A stretch of DNA of 64,000 nt. Origin: Pyrinomonadaceae bacterium. Its GTDB lineage: Bacteria; Acidobacteriota; Blastocatellia; Pyrinomonadales; Pyrinomonadaceae. The position numbers were made by a program, and so were the translations under genes. The stretch lies in NCBI GenBank assembly GCA_030841105.1, contig JAVEDE010000028.1, positions 1 to 64,000 on the forward strand. The letters run 5' to 3'. Below the pieces are notes generated by a model. The model saw only the letters and a program-made list of their open reading frames with translations, had not been told where the DNA came from and ran no database searches. Below, one piece after another: positions 17,257 through 25,778 of this stretch (within the stretch, counting starts at the first letter, position 1; the number at the start of each line of letters is the position of its first letter).

Positions 17257-17829
17257 TTGAGAGAAATAAAACAGGCGGGTGGCGGGCGCGAGACGGCGAA
17301 AGAGTTGGCGCGCGCGGCGGGCAGGGCACTCGTGCCCGAACGGCCGCGCTCTCAAGTCGAGATCGAACAGAGCCTCGACCAGTTGAGCCGCTGGATGGAC
17401 GGGTTGTTCCGCATCCCCGGCACGGGTTGGCGGTTCGGCCTCGACGCCATCGTCGGCCTCATCCCCGGCATCGGCGACACCGTTTCGACGCTCACAGGGT
17501 TCTACATTCTCGCGGCGGGCGTGCGCTACCGCGTCTCGAAGGTGACGCTCCTGCGCATGGGACTCAACATCGGCGTGGACTACGTCTTCGGCGCAATCCC
17601 CGTCATCGGCGACATCTTCGACGCGGCATGGAAGTCGAACACGAAGAACGTTGAACTGCTGCGCCGCCGCGCGACCGTCTCGGCCGCAGATGCACACTCC
17701 GGGCGCACGAGCGACTGGCTCTTCGTCGGCCTCGTCATGCTCGCCCTGCTCGCCCTGCTCGTCGGCTCGATCACGATCCTCTGGTTCATCCTGAGATTCA
17801 TCTACGGCCAACTCTCGACGAGTTTCTAA
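17257..17829 (+). CDS. DUF4112 membrane protein
   Basis: A 190-aa protein with the DUF4112 pattern: LDQLSRWMDGLFRIPGTGWRFGLDAIVGLIPGIGD, given here as the motifs LSRWMDGLFRIPG and GLDAIVGLIPGIGD, then AIPVIGDIFDAAWKSN. A C-terminal TM helix follows (LFVGLVMLALLALLVGSITI). The TTG at 17257 is chosen as the start because GGGGAGGG lies 5-6 nt upstream. Frames reaching back to 17164 add non-conserved residues. Function is unknown for the family. Confidence 0.82.
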   Translation: MREIKQAGGGRETAKELARAAGRALVPERPRSQVEIEQSLDQLSRWMDGLFRIPGTGWRFGLDAIVGLIPGIGDTVSTLTGFYILAAGVRYRVSKVTLLRMGLNIGVDYVFGAIPVIGDIFDAAWKSNTKNVELLRRRATVSAADAHSGRTSDWLFVGLVMLALLALLVGSITILWFILRFIYGQLSTSF

Positions 17830-17851
17830 CAACCTGACGCCAACGAAAAAG

Positions 17852-17885
17852 AAGCGGGCGATCCTTTCAAAAGGATCGCTCGCTT
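17852..17885. terminator. Bidirectional terminator-like hairpin
   Basis: The 15-nt arms AAGCGGGCGATCCTT and AAGGATCGCTCGCTT pair with a single G-T mismatch around a short loop. The element lies between convergent genes (the DUF4112 and thioredoxin-like genes), with A-rich flanks on the left. The position suits a shared terminator. Confidence 0.65.
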
Positions 17886-17914
17886 GCCCGTCGTCAATCG
17901 TGACGCGCGCCGCG

Positions 17915-18388
17915 CTAGAAGAGCGACTTGCCGCCCGGCTGTGCGGCGAGCAGGCGTTCGAGCGCAGGCCCGACCAACTTCAAACCGCGTTCGCCCGCCG
18001 CGAAACTCCGCAGCTTGCCCTCGCCGTCGTACAGGTAATAGGCGGGCACGTAGCCCTCCTTGTTCTCAAACGCCTCGCGCAGCTTGTGCTCGTTGTCCAC
18101 GGCGCACGGCTCTGTGATGTGGTTGAGCGAGACGGCGTCGCGCACCTTCTCCGTGTCCGTGTCGGCCTCGTAGCGCGGCATGTGGATGGCGATGACGCGT
18201 AAGGAGTCGAACATGTCGCGCCACGCCGCCACGTGCGGCATGTTGTCTTTGCAGATGCGGCAACTGACCGACCAGAAATGAACGAGCGTCGGGTGACCCT
18301 TCGCCTCCGCCGCCGCGCGTGCGCCCGTCGCGTTAAACCACTCCGTCGCCCCCTCCAGCGACGGCATCTCCGTCCCGATCCTCGGCAT
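17915..18388 (-). CDS. Thioredoxin-like thiol-disulfide protein (TlpA/ResA/AhpC-TSA superfamily)
   Basis: A 157-aa thioredoxin-fold protein with the redox pair Cys43-Arg-Ile-Cys46 in FWSVSCRICKDNMPH and a cis-Pro region (GYVPAYYLYD). There is no signal peptide or TM, so unlike ResA/TlpA it should act in the cytoplasm. It ends the perR-prx-trx run on the minus strand, so reducing the peroxiredoxin is a reasonable role (inferred). A real Shine-Dalgarno (GAGAGGTGAG) sits before the ATG even though hairpin H4 ends just upstream. Confidence 0.8.
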   Translation of the reverse strand: MPRIGTEMPSLEGATEWFNATGARAAAEAKGHPTLVHFWSVSCRICKDNMPHVAAWRDMFDSLRVIAIHMPRYEADTDTEKVRDAVSLNHITEPCAVDNEHKLREAFENKEGYVPAYYLYDGEGKLRSFAAGERGLKLVGPALERLLAAQPGGKSLF

Positions 18389-18405
18389 AACTCACCTCTC
18401 GAAAT

Positions 18406-18502
18406 CAGTGACAAGTGACGGGTGACAAGTGACAAGTTAAAGCAGCACTCCGGTCTTTAAACTTGTCTTGTCTCTTGCTCGTCACTTGTCACTCGTCACT
18501 GC
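18406..18502. repeat. Period-7 hairpin H4 (GTGACAA family)
   Basis: Left arm of GTGACAA/GTGACGG units (18406-18442), a loop containing GCAGCACTCCG, and a right arm of complementary TTGTCAC/TCGTCAC units (about 18455-18502). It starts 5 nt after the peroxiredoxin stop codon on the minus strand and ends 18 nt before the thioredoxin-like ATG. The loop sequence is shared with H12. Confidence 0.85.
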
Positions 18503-18504
18503 TC

Positions 18505-19053
18505 TTAAGCCGCCAGCGTCTTCTGACCCGGCTTCCACTCGGCCTGACAGAGGCCGCCCGTCTGCAAGGCTTGAATCACGCGCAGCGTCTCTTCCGCCGA
18601 ACGCCCGACGTTCAGATCATGCACCACCCCGTAGCGGAGGACGCCTTCCGGGTCAATCACGAAGAGGCCGCGCAAAGCGATGCCCTTGTCTTCGACCAGC
18701 ACGCCGTAGCTGCGCGCGACCTCTTTGGTCGCGTCCGCCGCGAGCGGGTAACGCAAGCCCTCGACGCCGCCTTTGTCGCGCGGCGTGTTGAGCCACGCGC
18801 GGTGCGAGAAGACCGAGTCGGTCGAGACGCCGATCACTTCCGCGCCGATGCCCTCGAAATCGTCGTAACGCTCGCTGAAGGTCGTCAACTCCGTCGGGCA
18901 CACAAAAGTGAAATCGAGCGGGTAGAAAAGCAGCACCAACCATTTGCCTTTGTAGTCCGAGAGCTTCACGTTCTCGTCGAGCTTCTCTATGTTCTTCGTC
19001 GAAGCCATGTCAAAATCCGGTGCCTGCTGGCCGACCATCGCTGTCTGAGTCAT
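18505..19053 (-). CDS. 2-Cys peroxiredoxin (AhpC/Prx family)
   Basis: A 182-aa thiol peroxidase. The peroxidatic Cys52 lies in the canonical DFTFVCPTE, and a resolving Cys169 is in GGLCQAEW, where the family commonly has a VCPxxW motif. It reduces hydrogen peroxide and organic peroxides in the cytoplasm. It lies 78 nt downstream of perR on the same strand and upstream of the thioredoxin-like gene, so peroxide-dependent derepression through PerR is likely. Length is normal. Confidence 0.93.
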   Translation of the reverse strand: MTQTAMVGQQAPDFDMASTKNIEKLDENVKLSDYKGKWLVLLFYPLDFTFVCPTELTTFSERYDDFEGIGAEVIGVSTDSVFSHRAWLNTPRDKGGVEGLRYPLAADATKEVARSYGVLVEDKGIALRGLFVIDPEGVLRYGVVHDLNVGRSAEETLRVIQALQTGGLCQAEWKPGQKTLAA

Positions 19054-19131
19054 TTCCGATATTCTCCCTCGTTATATGTGATGCGGGCGCGTGCGGCTGT
19101 TAGAGCTTCGTGCGGCACGGCCAGATATATT

Positions 19132-19596
19132 TCAACGCTTCCGACGCACGCCGCTGCCGCGAGACGCGGCCGGTTGATCGCTGCAATCGGGACACAAGCC
19201 GACGAGCGTCAGGTGAATGGATGCGGGTTTGAAACGCGAGCGGCGCGCGGCCAGTTTCATCAAGCCCAGCGTCTCGGCCAGATCGAAGTCGAGCAGCTTG
19301 CCGCAGGCAGTGCAGACGGCGTGGTCGTGGCGCGCGGTCTCGCGGTCGTAACGACTCGCCGCGTTGCCGAACGTGATCTCGCCGAGCAGCCCCGCCTCTT
19401 TCAGATACCGCAGCGAGTTGTAGACGGTCGCGTAGCTGATTTTCGGCAAGAGTTTTTGCGCGGCCGCGAAAATCTCCGCCGCCGTCAGGTGGCCGTCGCT
19501 CTCGCGCACCACCCGCAGCACGGCGCGCCGTTGCGGCGTCAACCCGCCGCTCCCGTCGCCGTCGCTGCGCCGCCGAGCTTTTTTGTCCAAAGTCAT
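19132..19596 (-). CDS. perR: PerR-type peroxide-sensing Fur-family repressor
   Basis: A 154-aa Fur-family regulator with the winged-helix motif ISYATVYNSLRYLKEAGL. The structural zinc cysteines are Cys95/Cys98 (CTAC) and Cys135/Cys138 (CPDC). The five regulatory-metal ligands of Bacillus PerR (His37, Asp85, His91, His93, Asp104) appear one position earlier as His36, Asp84, His90, His92 and Asp103. This supports a peroxide sensor rather than an iron or zinc regulator. A perfect PerR-type palindrome lies 12 nt upstream of the ATG, so it probably represses itself and the downstream prx and trx genes. Confidence 0.9.
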   Translation of the reverse strand: MTLDKKARRRSDGDGSGGLTPQRRAVLRVVRESDGHLTAAEIFAAAQKLLPKISYATVYNSLRYLKEAGLLGEITFGNAASRYDRETARHDHAVCTACGKLLDFDLAETLGLMKLAARRSRFKPASIHLTLVGLCPDCSDQPAASRGSGVRRKR

Positions 19597-19607
19597 CTTG
19601 ATACAGT

Positions 19608-19630
19608 GGATTTAGAATAATTCTAAATCC
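19608..19630. promoter_or_regulatory. PerR/Fur-box operator, perfect 11-1-11 palindrome
   Basis: GGATTTAGAAT, one central A, ATTCTAAATCC: a perfect palindrome whose core TTAGAATAATTCTAA matches the 7-1-7 architecture of PerR boxes (TTATAATnATTATAA type). It lies 12-34 nt upstream of the perR start codon, and so overlaps the likely promoter or leader of the perR-prx-trx run. Confidence 0.88.
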
Positions 19631-19680
19631 GACACCTGTCAAATGCTCACGCGGATCAAGGGCTAATGCGGATCAAACGC

Positions 19681-20754
19681 TCAGAGCTTCGGGTGACGCG
19701 CGACGAACTCGATGAGGGCGCGTGCGTACGAGGGGAAGGGCGGGCAGGAGACGCCGTGCGGCGCGAGCAACTCGACGGCGCGGGTCGTGTCGTAGGTCTG
19801 TTTGAGGAAGAAGTAGGGCACGCCGACGCGCGGGAGCTTCGTCAACTTTTCCGAGAGCGGCAGTCCGAGCGTGGCACGCACGAGCGGCTTCGGCAGGCGG
19901 ACGCGCGAGCCGCGCCCCGCGAGCACCTGCGAGATCGTCTCGAAGAGTTCGGCGGTGGTGAGCGGGCGCGGGTCGGCCAGTTGCACCGTCTGTCCCGCGG
20001 CGCGTTCGTCGCGGGCTAAGGCCGCCATCGCCGCGACCACGAAATCAACCGGCACGACGTTCAGTTGCACGTCGCGGTTGCCGATGTTCGCGAGCGACAA
20101 TAGCCCCGGCCACATGCGCAGGTACTGGATGAGGTAATAGATGCCGTCGTACTTCGCCGTCTCGCCCGTCCGCGAATCGCCGCACACGACCGCCGGGCGG
20201 TGAATCGTCAACGGCAACTCTGACTTCAAACGCTCGACTTCCAACTCGGCGAGATACTTCGTCTCTTCGTAAAAATTACGGAAGCCCGCCGCGTGCTCCA
20301 ACTCGTCCTCGCGGATCAAGCCCGTGCGCAAGCCCGCGACGTAGCAGGTCGAGACGTAGTGATAGCGTTTGAGCCGCAGGCACGCGCGCGCGAACTCGTT
20401 GACGTTGCGCGTGCCCTCCACGTTGACGCGCATCGCGAGTTCGCGCCGCACGCCCAGATCGTAGACGGCCGCCAGATGAAACAGCACGGTCGTCTCCGCC
20501 CGCGCACGTTCAAACTCCGCCTCGCTCATCCCCAAACGCGCGCCGCTGGTGATGTCGCCCTCGACGATCTGGAAACTCCCCGCGCCCGCGCCCGTCTCAA
20601 CTGCCAGCCGCGCGATCTCGTCGCGCGCGCGCGACATGAACGCGGGCTGCACCAGCAGCAAAAAACGCGCGCCGCCCCGCGCCAACTCCTCGATCAAACG
20701 CGCCGCGATGAAGCCGGGGAATCCCGTCAGGAAAATTGTTTCTTGAGACAACAT
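19681..20754 (-). CDS. NAD(P)-dependent fatty-acyl-reductase-like SDR
   Basis: A 357-aa protein starting MLSQETIFLTGFPGFIAARL. The Rossmann motif is TGFPGFIA, the active-site stretch HYVSTCYVAG comes after it, and YEETKYLAE supplies the Tyr-x3-Lys pair. The layout matches the extended SDR group NAD_binding_4 (male-sterility/fatty acyl reductase type), which reduces or epimerises acyl or sugar substrates; the actual substrate is unknown. ATG 20754 is chosen because the protein homology pattern begins there. It sits 41 nt after the pepA stop codon and reads toward perR. Confidence 0.8.
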   Translation of the reverse strand: MLSQETIFLTGFPGFIAARLIEELARGGARFLLLVQPAFMSRARDEIARLAVETGAGAGSFQIVEGDITSGARLGMSEAEFERARAETTVLFHLAAVYDLGVRRELAMRVNVEGTRNVNEFARACLRLKRYHYVSTCYVAGLRTGLIREDELEHAAGFRNFYEETKYLAELEVERLKSELPLTIHRPAVVCGDSRTGETAKYDGIYYLIQYLRMWPGLLSLANIGNRDVQLNVVPVDFVVAAMAALARDERAAGQTVQLADPRPLTTAELFETISQVLAGRGSRVRLPKPLVRATLGLPLSEKLTKLPRVGVPYFFLKQTYDTTRAVELLAPHGVSCPPFPSYARALIEFVARHPKL

Positions 20755-20768
20755 AAAACTGAACTGTG

Positions 20769-20815
20769 AACTAACCGCGCACGAGTTCGACAAACTAACC
20801 GCGCACGAGTTCGAC
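20769..20815. repeat. 24-nt-period duplication of the pepA 3' end including its stop codon
   Basis: The 23-nt unit beginning AACTAACCGCGCACGAGTTC occurs at 20769-20791 and again at 20793-20815. The second copy contains the final pepA codons and its TAG. The first copy is the same segment repeated just downstream in the transcript, so a second in-frame LVELVRG-stop sequence follows the real one. Confidence 0.9.
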
Positions 20816-22312
20816 CAGAGTGCGGACGCCCGTGCCGGTCGCTCCGGCGGGCGCGTGCGGCTGCGCTTCTTCGTGCCATGAAGTAGCGGCGATATCGAGA
20901 TGCACCCACGGCGTGTCGGCGGCAAACTTGCTGAGGAGCAAGGCGGCGGCCGTGGCGTCGGGTCGGCCGCCGTAGTTTTTGAAGTCGGCGATGGGACTCT
21001 CGATCTTCTTCTTGTAGTCGTCGCTCATGGGCATGCGCCACGCCGGTTCGCCCGCGCGCGCGGCAGCCGTCTCGACGCGCGACGCCCACTCGTCGTCATT
21101 CGAGAAGAGTCCGGTGCGGTGGTCGCCGAGGGCGACGATGATCGAACCCGTCAGCGTGGCGAGGTCAACGATGCGCGTCGCGCCGAGCGAGCGCGCGTAG
21201 GCGATGCCGTCCACGAGGACGAGGCGGCCTTCGGCGTCCGTGTCCACCACTTCGATGGTGTAGCCCGCGAGCGTGCGCACCACGTCGCCGGGTTTGAGCG
21301 CGCGCCCCGACGGCATGTTCTCGGCCGTGGGGACGACGGCGACGATACGCCGCTTCAACTTCAACTCCGCGCAGGCGCGCAACGCGCCGAGCGCGGCCGC
21401 GCCGCCCGCCATGTCCGACTTCATCTCCTCCATCCCTAGCGCGGGTTTGATCGAGATGCCGCCCGTGTCGAACGTGATGCCCTTGCCGACGAACGCCCAC
21501 AACTCGTCCTCGTCGCTCGCGCCCTCCGGCTCGTAGCGCAAGACGATGAGCGCGGGCGGCTCGTCCGAACCTTGCCCGACGCCCCACAGGCCGCCCATGC
21601 CGCGCTTGCGTATCTCACCCGCGTCGAGCGTCTCGACCGCGAGGCCGAACTCCGCGGCCATCTCAGCGGCGCGACGCGCAAACTCTCGCGGCGGCAAACT
21701 CGCGCCCGGTTCATCGGCCAGAGAGCGCGCCCAGTTCGCCGCCCCGGCGACGACGCGTGCGCGTTCGAGCGAGTCGCGCAACGCGTCGTCCGGCGCAGCA
21801 GAGGCCGTGGCGATGGTGAAGTGTTCGAGTGTGGACTCTTCTCCCGCTTCGCGCTGTTGGTAAAAGTCGTTCTCGTAGCAACCGAGGTGCGCGCCTTCGG
21901 CGGCGGCGCACGCGAGTTCCGGCGCATCGCCGCCCGCAACGTCGGGTAACATGAACCGTAGATGTTTGACGCGCGCCTCACGCGCGCGGCGCACGGCGCC
22001 GCCCGCCGCGCGGCGCAGCGTGTCGCGCGTAAAGTCTTCGTGACTGCCGAGGCCGACGAGCAGCACGCGACGCGCAGAGTTTGGCGTCGCGGCGTCCGCA
22101 GTGTGAATGACGAGCGTGTCGTCCCACTCACCCTTGAACTCTCCGGCGCGCAATAAATCTTCGACGGTGCGGCGCGCGGCTTCGTCGAGAGGCGCGGCGA
22201 CAGAGAGGCGCGGCTCATCCGTGAAGACACAAAAGGCTGTGGCGTCGGCGGCGTTCGCGCCGGTCGCGTGGTCGTCCGCTAGTTTGACTTGGAGGCTCTT
22301 TGATGACGGCAT
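20795..22312 (-). CDS. pepA: Leucyl aminopeptidase (M17)
   Basis: A 505-aa cytosolic metallo-aminopeptidase. The M17 signature NTDAEGRLVLVDGIAYA (Asp/Glu metal ligands) is intact. The substrate-binding and metal motif VGKGITFDTGGISIKP, and DMAGGAAALG after it, are also present, so it should be active. It removes N-terminal residues during peptide turnover. It is divergent from the UshA-like gene and upstream of the SDR gene. Length is normal for the family. Confidence 0.95.
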   Translation of the reverse strand: MPSSKSLQVKLADDHATGANAADATAFCVFTDEPRLSVAAPLDEAARRTVEDLLRAGEFKGEWDDTLVIHTADAATPNSARRVLLVGLGSHEDFTRDTLRRAAGGAVRRAREARVKHLRFMLPDVAGGDAPELACAAAEGAHLGCYENDFYQQREAGEESTLEHFTIATASAAPDDALRDSLERARVVAGAANWARSLADEPGASLPPREFARRAAEMAAEFGLAVETLDAGEIRKRGMGGLWGVGQGSDEPPALIVLRYEPEGASDEDELWAFVGKGITFDTGGISIKPALGMEEMKSDMAGGAAALGALRACAELKLKRRIVAVVPTAENMPSGRALKPGDVVRTLAGYTIEVVDTDAEGRLVLVDGIAYARSLGATRIVDLATLTGSIIVALGDHRTGLFSNDDEWASRVETAAARAGEPAWRMPMSDDYKKKIESPIADFKNYGGRPDATAAALLLSKFAADTPWVHLDIAATSWHEEAQPHAPAGATGTGVRTLVELVRG

Positions 22313-22423
22313 GGAATGTTTATGCTTGAGATAATGGTGACGGATGATTGACCTCGCCGGGTGAACTTTTCCAGACGCGACGCGCGCAAATTATCGCGTG
22401 TGGCGCGGCTCGTGTGCGGCGAG

Positions 22424-22429
22424 TATAAT
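22424..22429 (+). promoter_or_regulatory. -10 element (TATAAT) upstream of the UshA-like gene
   Basis: A perfect TATAAT in the divergent pepA/ushA gap, giving a leader of about 130 nt for the downstream gene. No convincing -35 hexamer is visible at 17-18 nt. Confidence 0.45.
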
Positions 22430-22566
22430 TCAGACGCTCCGGCGCAACCTAACTGCCCTTTCGCCGTCCGGCGCGAGAGGGAAACATGCGTCGCCGCGCT
22501 CCGGCGCGAGAGAAAATCAAGAGACCTGCTTCGGGTTAACTTTCGAGGAGAACGACACCTTATCTT

Positions 22567-24150
22567 ATGCCATTGTTTCGTCACACGCCCGCGCGCCAAC
22601 ACCGCCGCAGTCTCAGTGCCGCGCTCGCGCTCGTTTTCACGCTTGTTGTAGCCGCCGCTTCAACCTTCGCGCAGACCGGCGCGACGCCGCCACAACCGGC
22701 AGCCGGGGAGACCGTCCGCGTGACGCTCCTGCAAGTCAATGACGTGTACCAGATTTCGCCGGTGGATCGCGGCAAGCGCGGCGGCTTGGCGCGCATCGCG
22801 ACGCTTCGGAAACAGATCGTCGCGGAATCGCCGCACACGCTCTACCTGCTCGCGGGCGACACGCTCGGCCCGTCGGTCGCCTCGAATATCTTCAAAGGCC
22901 GCCAGATGATCGCCGCGTGGAACGTGACCGGACTCGACTACGCCGCGCTCGGCAATCACGAGTTCGACTTCGGCGACGCAGTGTTGCGCGAGCGCATGCG
23001 TGAATCGAAATTCACCTGGCTCGGCTCGAACGTCTTCGACCGCAAGACCGGCAAACTCTTCGGCGACATGCCGCCGTTCGTCGTGCGCGAGTTCGACGGC
23101 GTCAAAGTCGGCCTCTTCGGGCTGCTCACGACGGACACGAAGCAGTCTTCTTCGCCCGGCGCGGACGTGGAGTTTCGCGACCCGTGCCGGACGGCGCGTG
23201 AGATGACGAAGCGACTGCGTTCGCGCGGCGCGCGCACCATCGTCGCCGTCACGCACCTGACCATCGAGACCGACAAGCGGCTCGCGCGCTGCGCCCCCGA
23301 TATTGACGTGATCATCGGCGGCCACGAACACACCGTTTTGCAATCGCTCTCGGGGCGCACGCCGATCTTCAAGATGGGTTCGGACGCGCGCAACCTCGGC
23401 CGCATTGATCTGAACATCTACCGGCGCGGCGGCGAACTCGAAAGCATTGACTGGGAGATCATCCCGGTGACGGATGCGACTCCGGACGAGCCGCAGGCCG
23501 CCGCTGTCATCGGCGAGTTCGAGAAGAAGTTGGCGGCGGAACTCGATCTGCCCGTCGGCCGCACCACCGTCGAACTCGACGCGCGGCAGGAGACGAACCG
23601 CTCGCGCGAGACGAACCTCGGCTCGTTCATCGCCGACGCCTATCGCAAGTACGCGGGCGCGGACGTGGCGCTCCTGAACGGCGGCTCGATCCGCTCGAAC
23701 ACGACCTACGGCCCCGGCGCGCTCTCGAAACGCGACGTGCTCTCGATCCTCCCGTTCGAGAACCCCATCGTTAAAATCGAAGTGACGGGCGCGACCCTGC
23801 GCGCCGCGCTCGAACACGGCGTCAGCCGCGTGCGCGAGGAGCGCGAGGCAGGCTTGTTCCCGCAGGTGTCGGGTCTGCGCTTCACCTACGACGGCCGACT
23901 CGCGTCCGGCGCGCGCGTCACGAGTGTCACGGTCGGCAACACGCCGCTCGACAATAACAAGACCTACACGCTCGCCGTCAACACCTACGTGCTCGGCGGC
24001 GGCGACGGCTACACGATGTTCAAGGACGCGCGCCTCCTGCTCAAACCCGAAGAGGCGCAGGTCGAACCGGCCATGCTCATGAACACCATCACCGCCGCCG
24101 GAGAAATCGCCCCGGCGGTTGACGGACGGATTCAACGGAGTGACAAGTGA
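22567..24150 (+). CDS. UshA/NadN-like 5'-nucleotidase, metallophosphatase family
   Basis: A 527-aa exported enzyme. The signal peptide is within RRSLSAALALVFTLVVAAASTFA. The N-terminal calcineurin-like metallophosphatase domain has GDTLGPS, GNHEFDFG and GGHEH. The C-terminal 5'-nucleotidase domain includes NGGSIRSN and GGGDGYTMF. It should hydrolyse nucleotides or related phosphoesters in the periplasm. ATG 22567 follows GAGGAG by 16 nt, a longer spacing than usual. The last codons (Ser-Asp-Lys-stop) are supplied by the first units of hairpin H5. Confidence 0.88.
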   Translation: MPLFRHTPARQHRRSLSAALALVFTLVVAAASTFAQTGATPPQPAAGETVRVTLLQVNDVYQISPVDRGKRGGLARIATLRKQIVAESPHTLYLLAGDTLGPSVASNIFKGRQMIAAWNVTGLDYAALGNHEFDFGDAVLRERMRESKFTWLGSNVFDRKTGKLFGDMPPFVVREFDGVKVGLFGLLTTDTKQSSSPGADVEFRDPCRTAREMTKRLRSRGARTIVAVTHLTIETDKRLARCAPDIDVIIGGHEHTVLQSLSGRTPIFKMGSDARNLGRIDLNIYRRGGELESIDWEIIPVTDATPDEPQAAAVIGEFEKKLAAELDLPVGRTTVELDARQETNRSRETNLGSFIADAYRKYAGADVALLNGGSIRSNTTYGPGALSKRDVLSILPFENPIVKIEVTGATLRAALEHGVSRVREEREAGLFPQVSGLRFTYDGRLASGARVTSVTVGNTPLDNNKTYTLAVNTYVLGGGDGYTMFKDARLLLKPEEAQVEPAMLMNTITAAGEIAPAVDGRIQRSDK

Positions 24151-24218
24151 CAGGTGATGAGTGACAAGTTAAAACTGCTTGTCTTCAACTTGTCACCCGT
24201 CACTCGTCACTTGTCACT
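24139..24218. repeat. Period-7 hairpin H5 (GTGACAA family) overlapping a stop codon
   Basis: Left arm 24139-24172 (GTGACAA, GTGACAG, GTGATGA, GTGACAA units, then GTTAAA) and right arm 24187-24218. The UshA-like stop codon (24148-24150) lies inside the left arm, and the next gene starts 9 nt after the right arm with CCCTTATG and no Shine-Dalgarno. Confidence 0.88.
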
Positions 24219-24226
24219 GTTCCCTT

Positions 24227-24727
24227 ATGTTTGACGAAGAGGACATTTCCGGCGAGGCGCGGCGTGAGGCGGTCGAGTTGTTCCGGCGCGCGTACGAGGC
24301 GCAGCAGGCGTCGGCCTACGGCGAGGCTATCGAGTTGTACCGTCGCTCCATCGAAACCTACCCGACGGCCGAGGCGCACACCTTTCTCGGCTGGGTCTAC
24401 AGTTTCGAGCAACGCTACGACGAGGCGATTGACGCCTGCCTCGCGGCCATCCGCGTTGACCCCACTTTCGGCAACCCCTACAACGACATCGGCAGCTACC
24501 TCATCGCCAAAGGCGATCTCTACAACTGCGTGCGCTGGTTCAAACGCGCCCTCGAAGCGCCGCGCTACGACTCCTACGCCTTCCCGCATTTCAATCTGGG
24601 GCGTGTCTACGAGCAGCGCGGCCACACCTTGCGCGCCGCGCGCCACTACGGCCTCGCCCTGCGGCAAGCGCCCGACTTCGCGCAGGCCACCAAAGCACTC
24701 CGCCGCCTGCAAGCGCGTCTGAATTGA
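24227..24727 (+). CDS. TPR protein
   Basis: A 166-aa soluble protein made of about four tetratricopeptide repeats (for example AYGEAIELYRRSIETYP, YDEAIDACLAAIRVDPTFGN, LRAARHYGLALRQAPD). It is a protein-interaction scaffold whose partner cannot be deduced. The start ATG follows hairpin H5 directly and no Shine-Dalgarno is visible; the preceding sequence is the pyrimidine arm of the hairpin. A longer reading frame from 24179 would consist only of the repeat and is rejected. Confidence 0.82.
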   Translation: MFDEEDISGEARREAVELFRRAYEAQQASAYGEAIELYRRSIETYPTAEAHTFLGWVYSFEQRYDEAIDACLAAIRVDPTFGNPYNDIGSYLIAKGDLYNCVRWFKRALEAPRYDSYAFPHFNLGRVYEQRGHTLRAARHYGLALRQAPDFAQATKALRRLQARLN

Positions 24728-24791
24728 TCGCCGCTCGCGCACGTCGCACGGAGGAAAGTTGATCCGGACAGTTAACGAAGGAGACTGTGAT

Positions 24792-25349
24792 ATGAAACGC
24801 GCCACGTTGATTCTCAGCCTGTTCCTCATCGCCTGCGCCGTCGCCGCCGCTAGAGGACAAACCGCGCCGAAGAAGTCGGACAAGGAACTCAAGACCGAGC
24901 AGGAGTTGATGGCGTTGGAGCGTGCGCTGGGCGAAGCCAACGTGCGGCGCGACAAGGCTTTTTTTGAACGCGTCGAAGCCGACGAGTTCATCTTCACGGA
25001 CGCGGGCGGCAGCATCACGACGAAGCAGGAAGACGTGGCGAGCCTCGATGCGCCGCCCAGCCCGGATGCGCCGCGCCTCGTCTCTTACGTGCCAGACGAG
25101 ATGCGCGTCTATCTCTACGACAAGGCGGCGGTGGTGTTCGGACGCGTGACGACGACCTACCGGGACAAGGAGGACAAAGAGGTATCGAGCCAGAGCCGCT
25201 TCACGGACGTCTTCGTCTGGCGCGACAATCGCTGGCAACTCGTCGCCGGTCATTCATCGCGCATCCCTGCGAAACTGCAAATGCAACCGAAACCGCCGCC
25301 GGCGGTAACGCCCCCGCCGCCAACGACGCCCGTGCCGCCTTTAAACTAG
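24792..25349 (+). CDS. Exported DUF4440/NTF2-like protein
   Basis: A 185-aa protein. The signal peptide MKRATLILSLFLIACAVAAA leads into an NTF2-like/DUF4440 domain (ELMALERALGEANVRRDKAF then VFVWRDNRWQLVAGHSSRI). The Pro-rich tail ends in PPPPTTPVPPLN. The start is set by AAGGAG 8-9 nt upstream of ATG 24792. Family members are secreted or periplasmic proteins of varied, mostly undetermined roles. It converges on the thioesterase gene with only 6 nt between stop codons. Confidence 0.78.
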   Translation: MKRATLILSLFLIACAVAAARGQTAPKKSDKELKTEQELMALERALGEANVRRDKAFFERVEADEFIFTDAGGSITTKQEDVASLDAPPSPDAPRLVSYVPDEMRVYLYDKAAVVFGRVTTTYRDKEDKEVSSQSRFTDVFVWRDNRWQLVAGHSSRIPAKLQMQPKPPPAVTPPPPTTPVPPLN

Positions 25350-25355
25350 CGCGCG

Positions 25356-25778
25356 TCAGGAAGTCTCGTGCTGTTCGATGCCGGACGTGTCGCCTTTGAT
25401 GAGGTCGCGGTTGATCTTCATCTTGCGCCGGTTGGCGTCCACGGCGACGTAGACCACCTCGGCCTCCGTCACCTTGATGCGTTCCGAAGTGCCGCCGTAG
25501 CGTTCGGCTTCGACGACGACGGAGATGGTGATCGAGGTTGTGCCGATGCGGGCGGTGCGTGCGTAGAAGCTGACGAGGTCGCCGACGAAGACAGGCTGGT
25601 GGAAGATAACTTCGCGCATCGCCACCGTGACGAACCGCTCGATCTGCGTGCGCCGGTGCGCTTCGACCGCGCCCGCGATGTCTATGTAACTTAAAATGAT
25701 GCCGCCGAAGATCGTGCCCTGCGGGTTGGTGTCGCGCGGCAGGAGCGTGAGACGGATGGCCGGGTCGGTGTAGTCCAT
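25356..25778 (-). CDS. Acyl-CoA thioesterase (YciA-like hotdog fold)
   Basis: A 140-aa hotdog-fold protein. The motif DTNPQGTIFGGIILSYIDIAG carries the Asn, Gly and Asp pattern of YciA/acyl-CoA hydrolases. The later RIGTTSITISVVVEAE and EAEVVYVAVD fit the same fold. It should hydrolyse acyl-CoA in the cytoplasm; chain-length preference is unknown. It is convergent with the DUF4440 gene. Confidence 0.87.
   Translation of the reverse strand: MDYTDPAIRLTLLPRDTNPQGTIFGGIILSYIDIAGAVEAHRRTQIERFVTVAMREVIFHQPVFVGDLVSFYARTARIGTTSITISVVVEAERYGGTSERIKVTEAEVVYVAVDANRRKMKINRDLIKGDTSGIEQHETS

Noticed and set aside
18406..18502. The heptad hairpins as ordinary intrinsic terminators
   Set aside because: They lack a T run after the stem, lie only between codirectional genes (including lpxA-fabZ and lolC-lolD), and real terminators in the window (28304-28343, 60868-60902) look different. 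Partial termination is not excluded.
24179..24226. An N-terminal extension of the TPR protein
   Set aside because: The added residues are encoded entirely by the H5 repeat arm, and a compact TPR start lies at ATG 24227.
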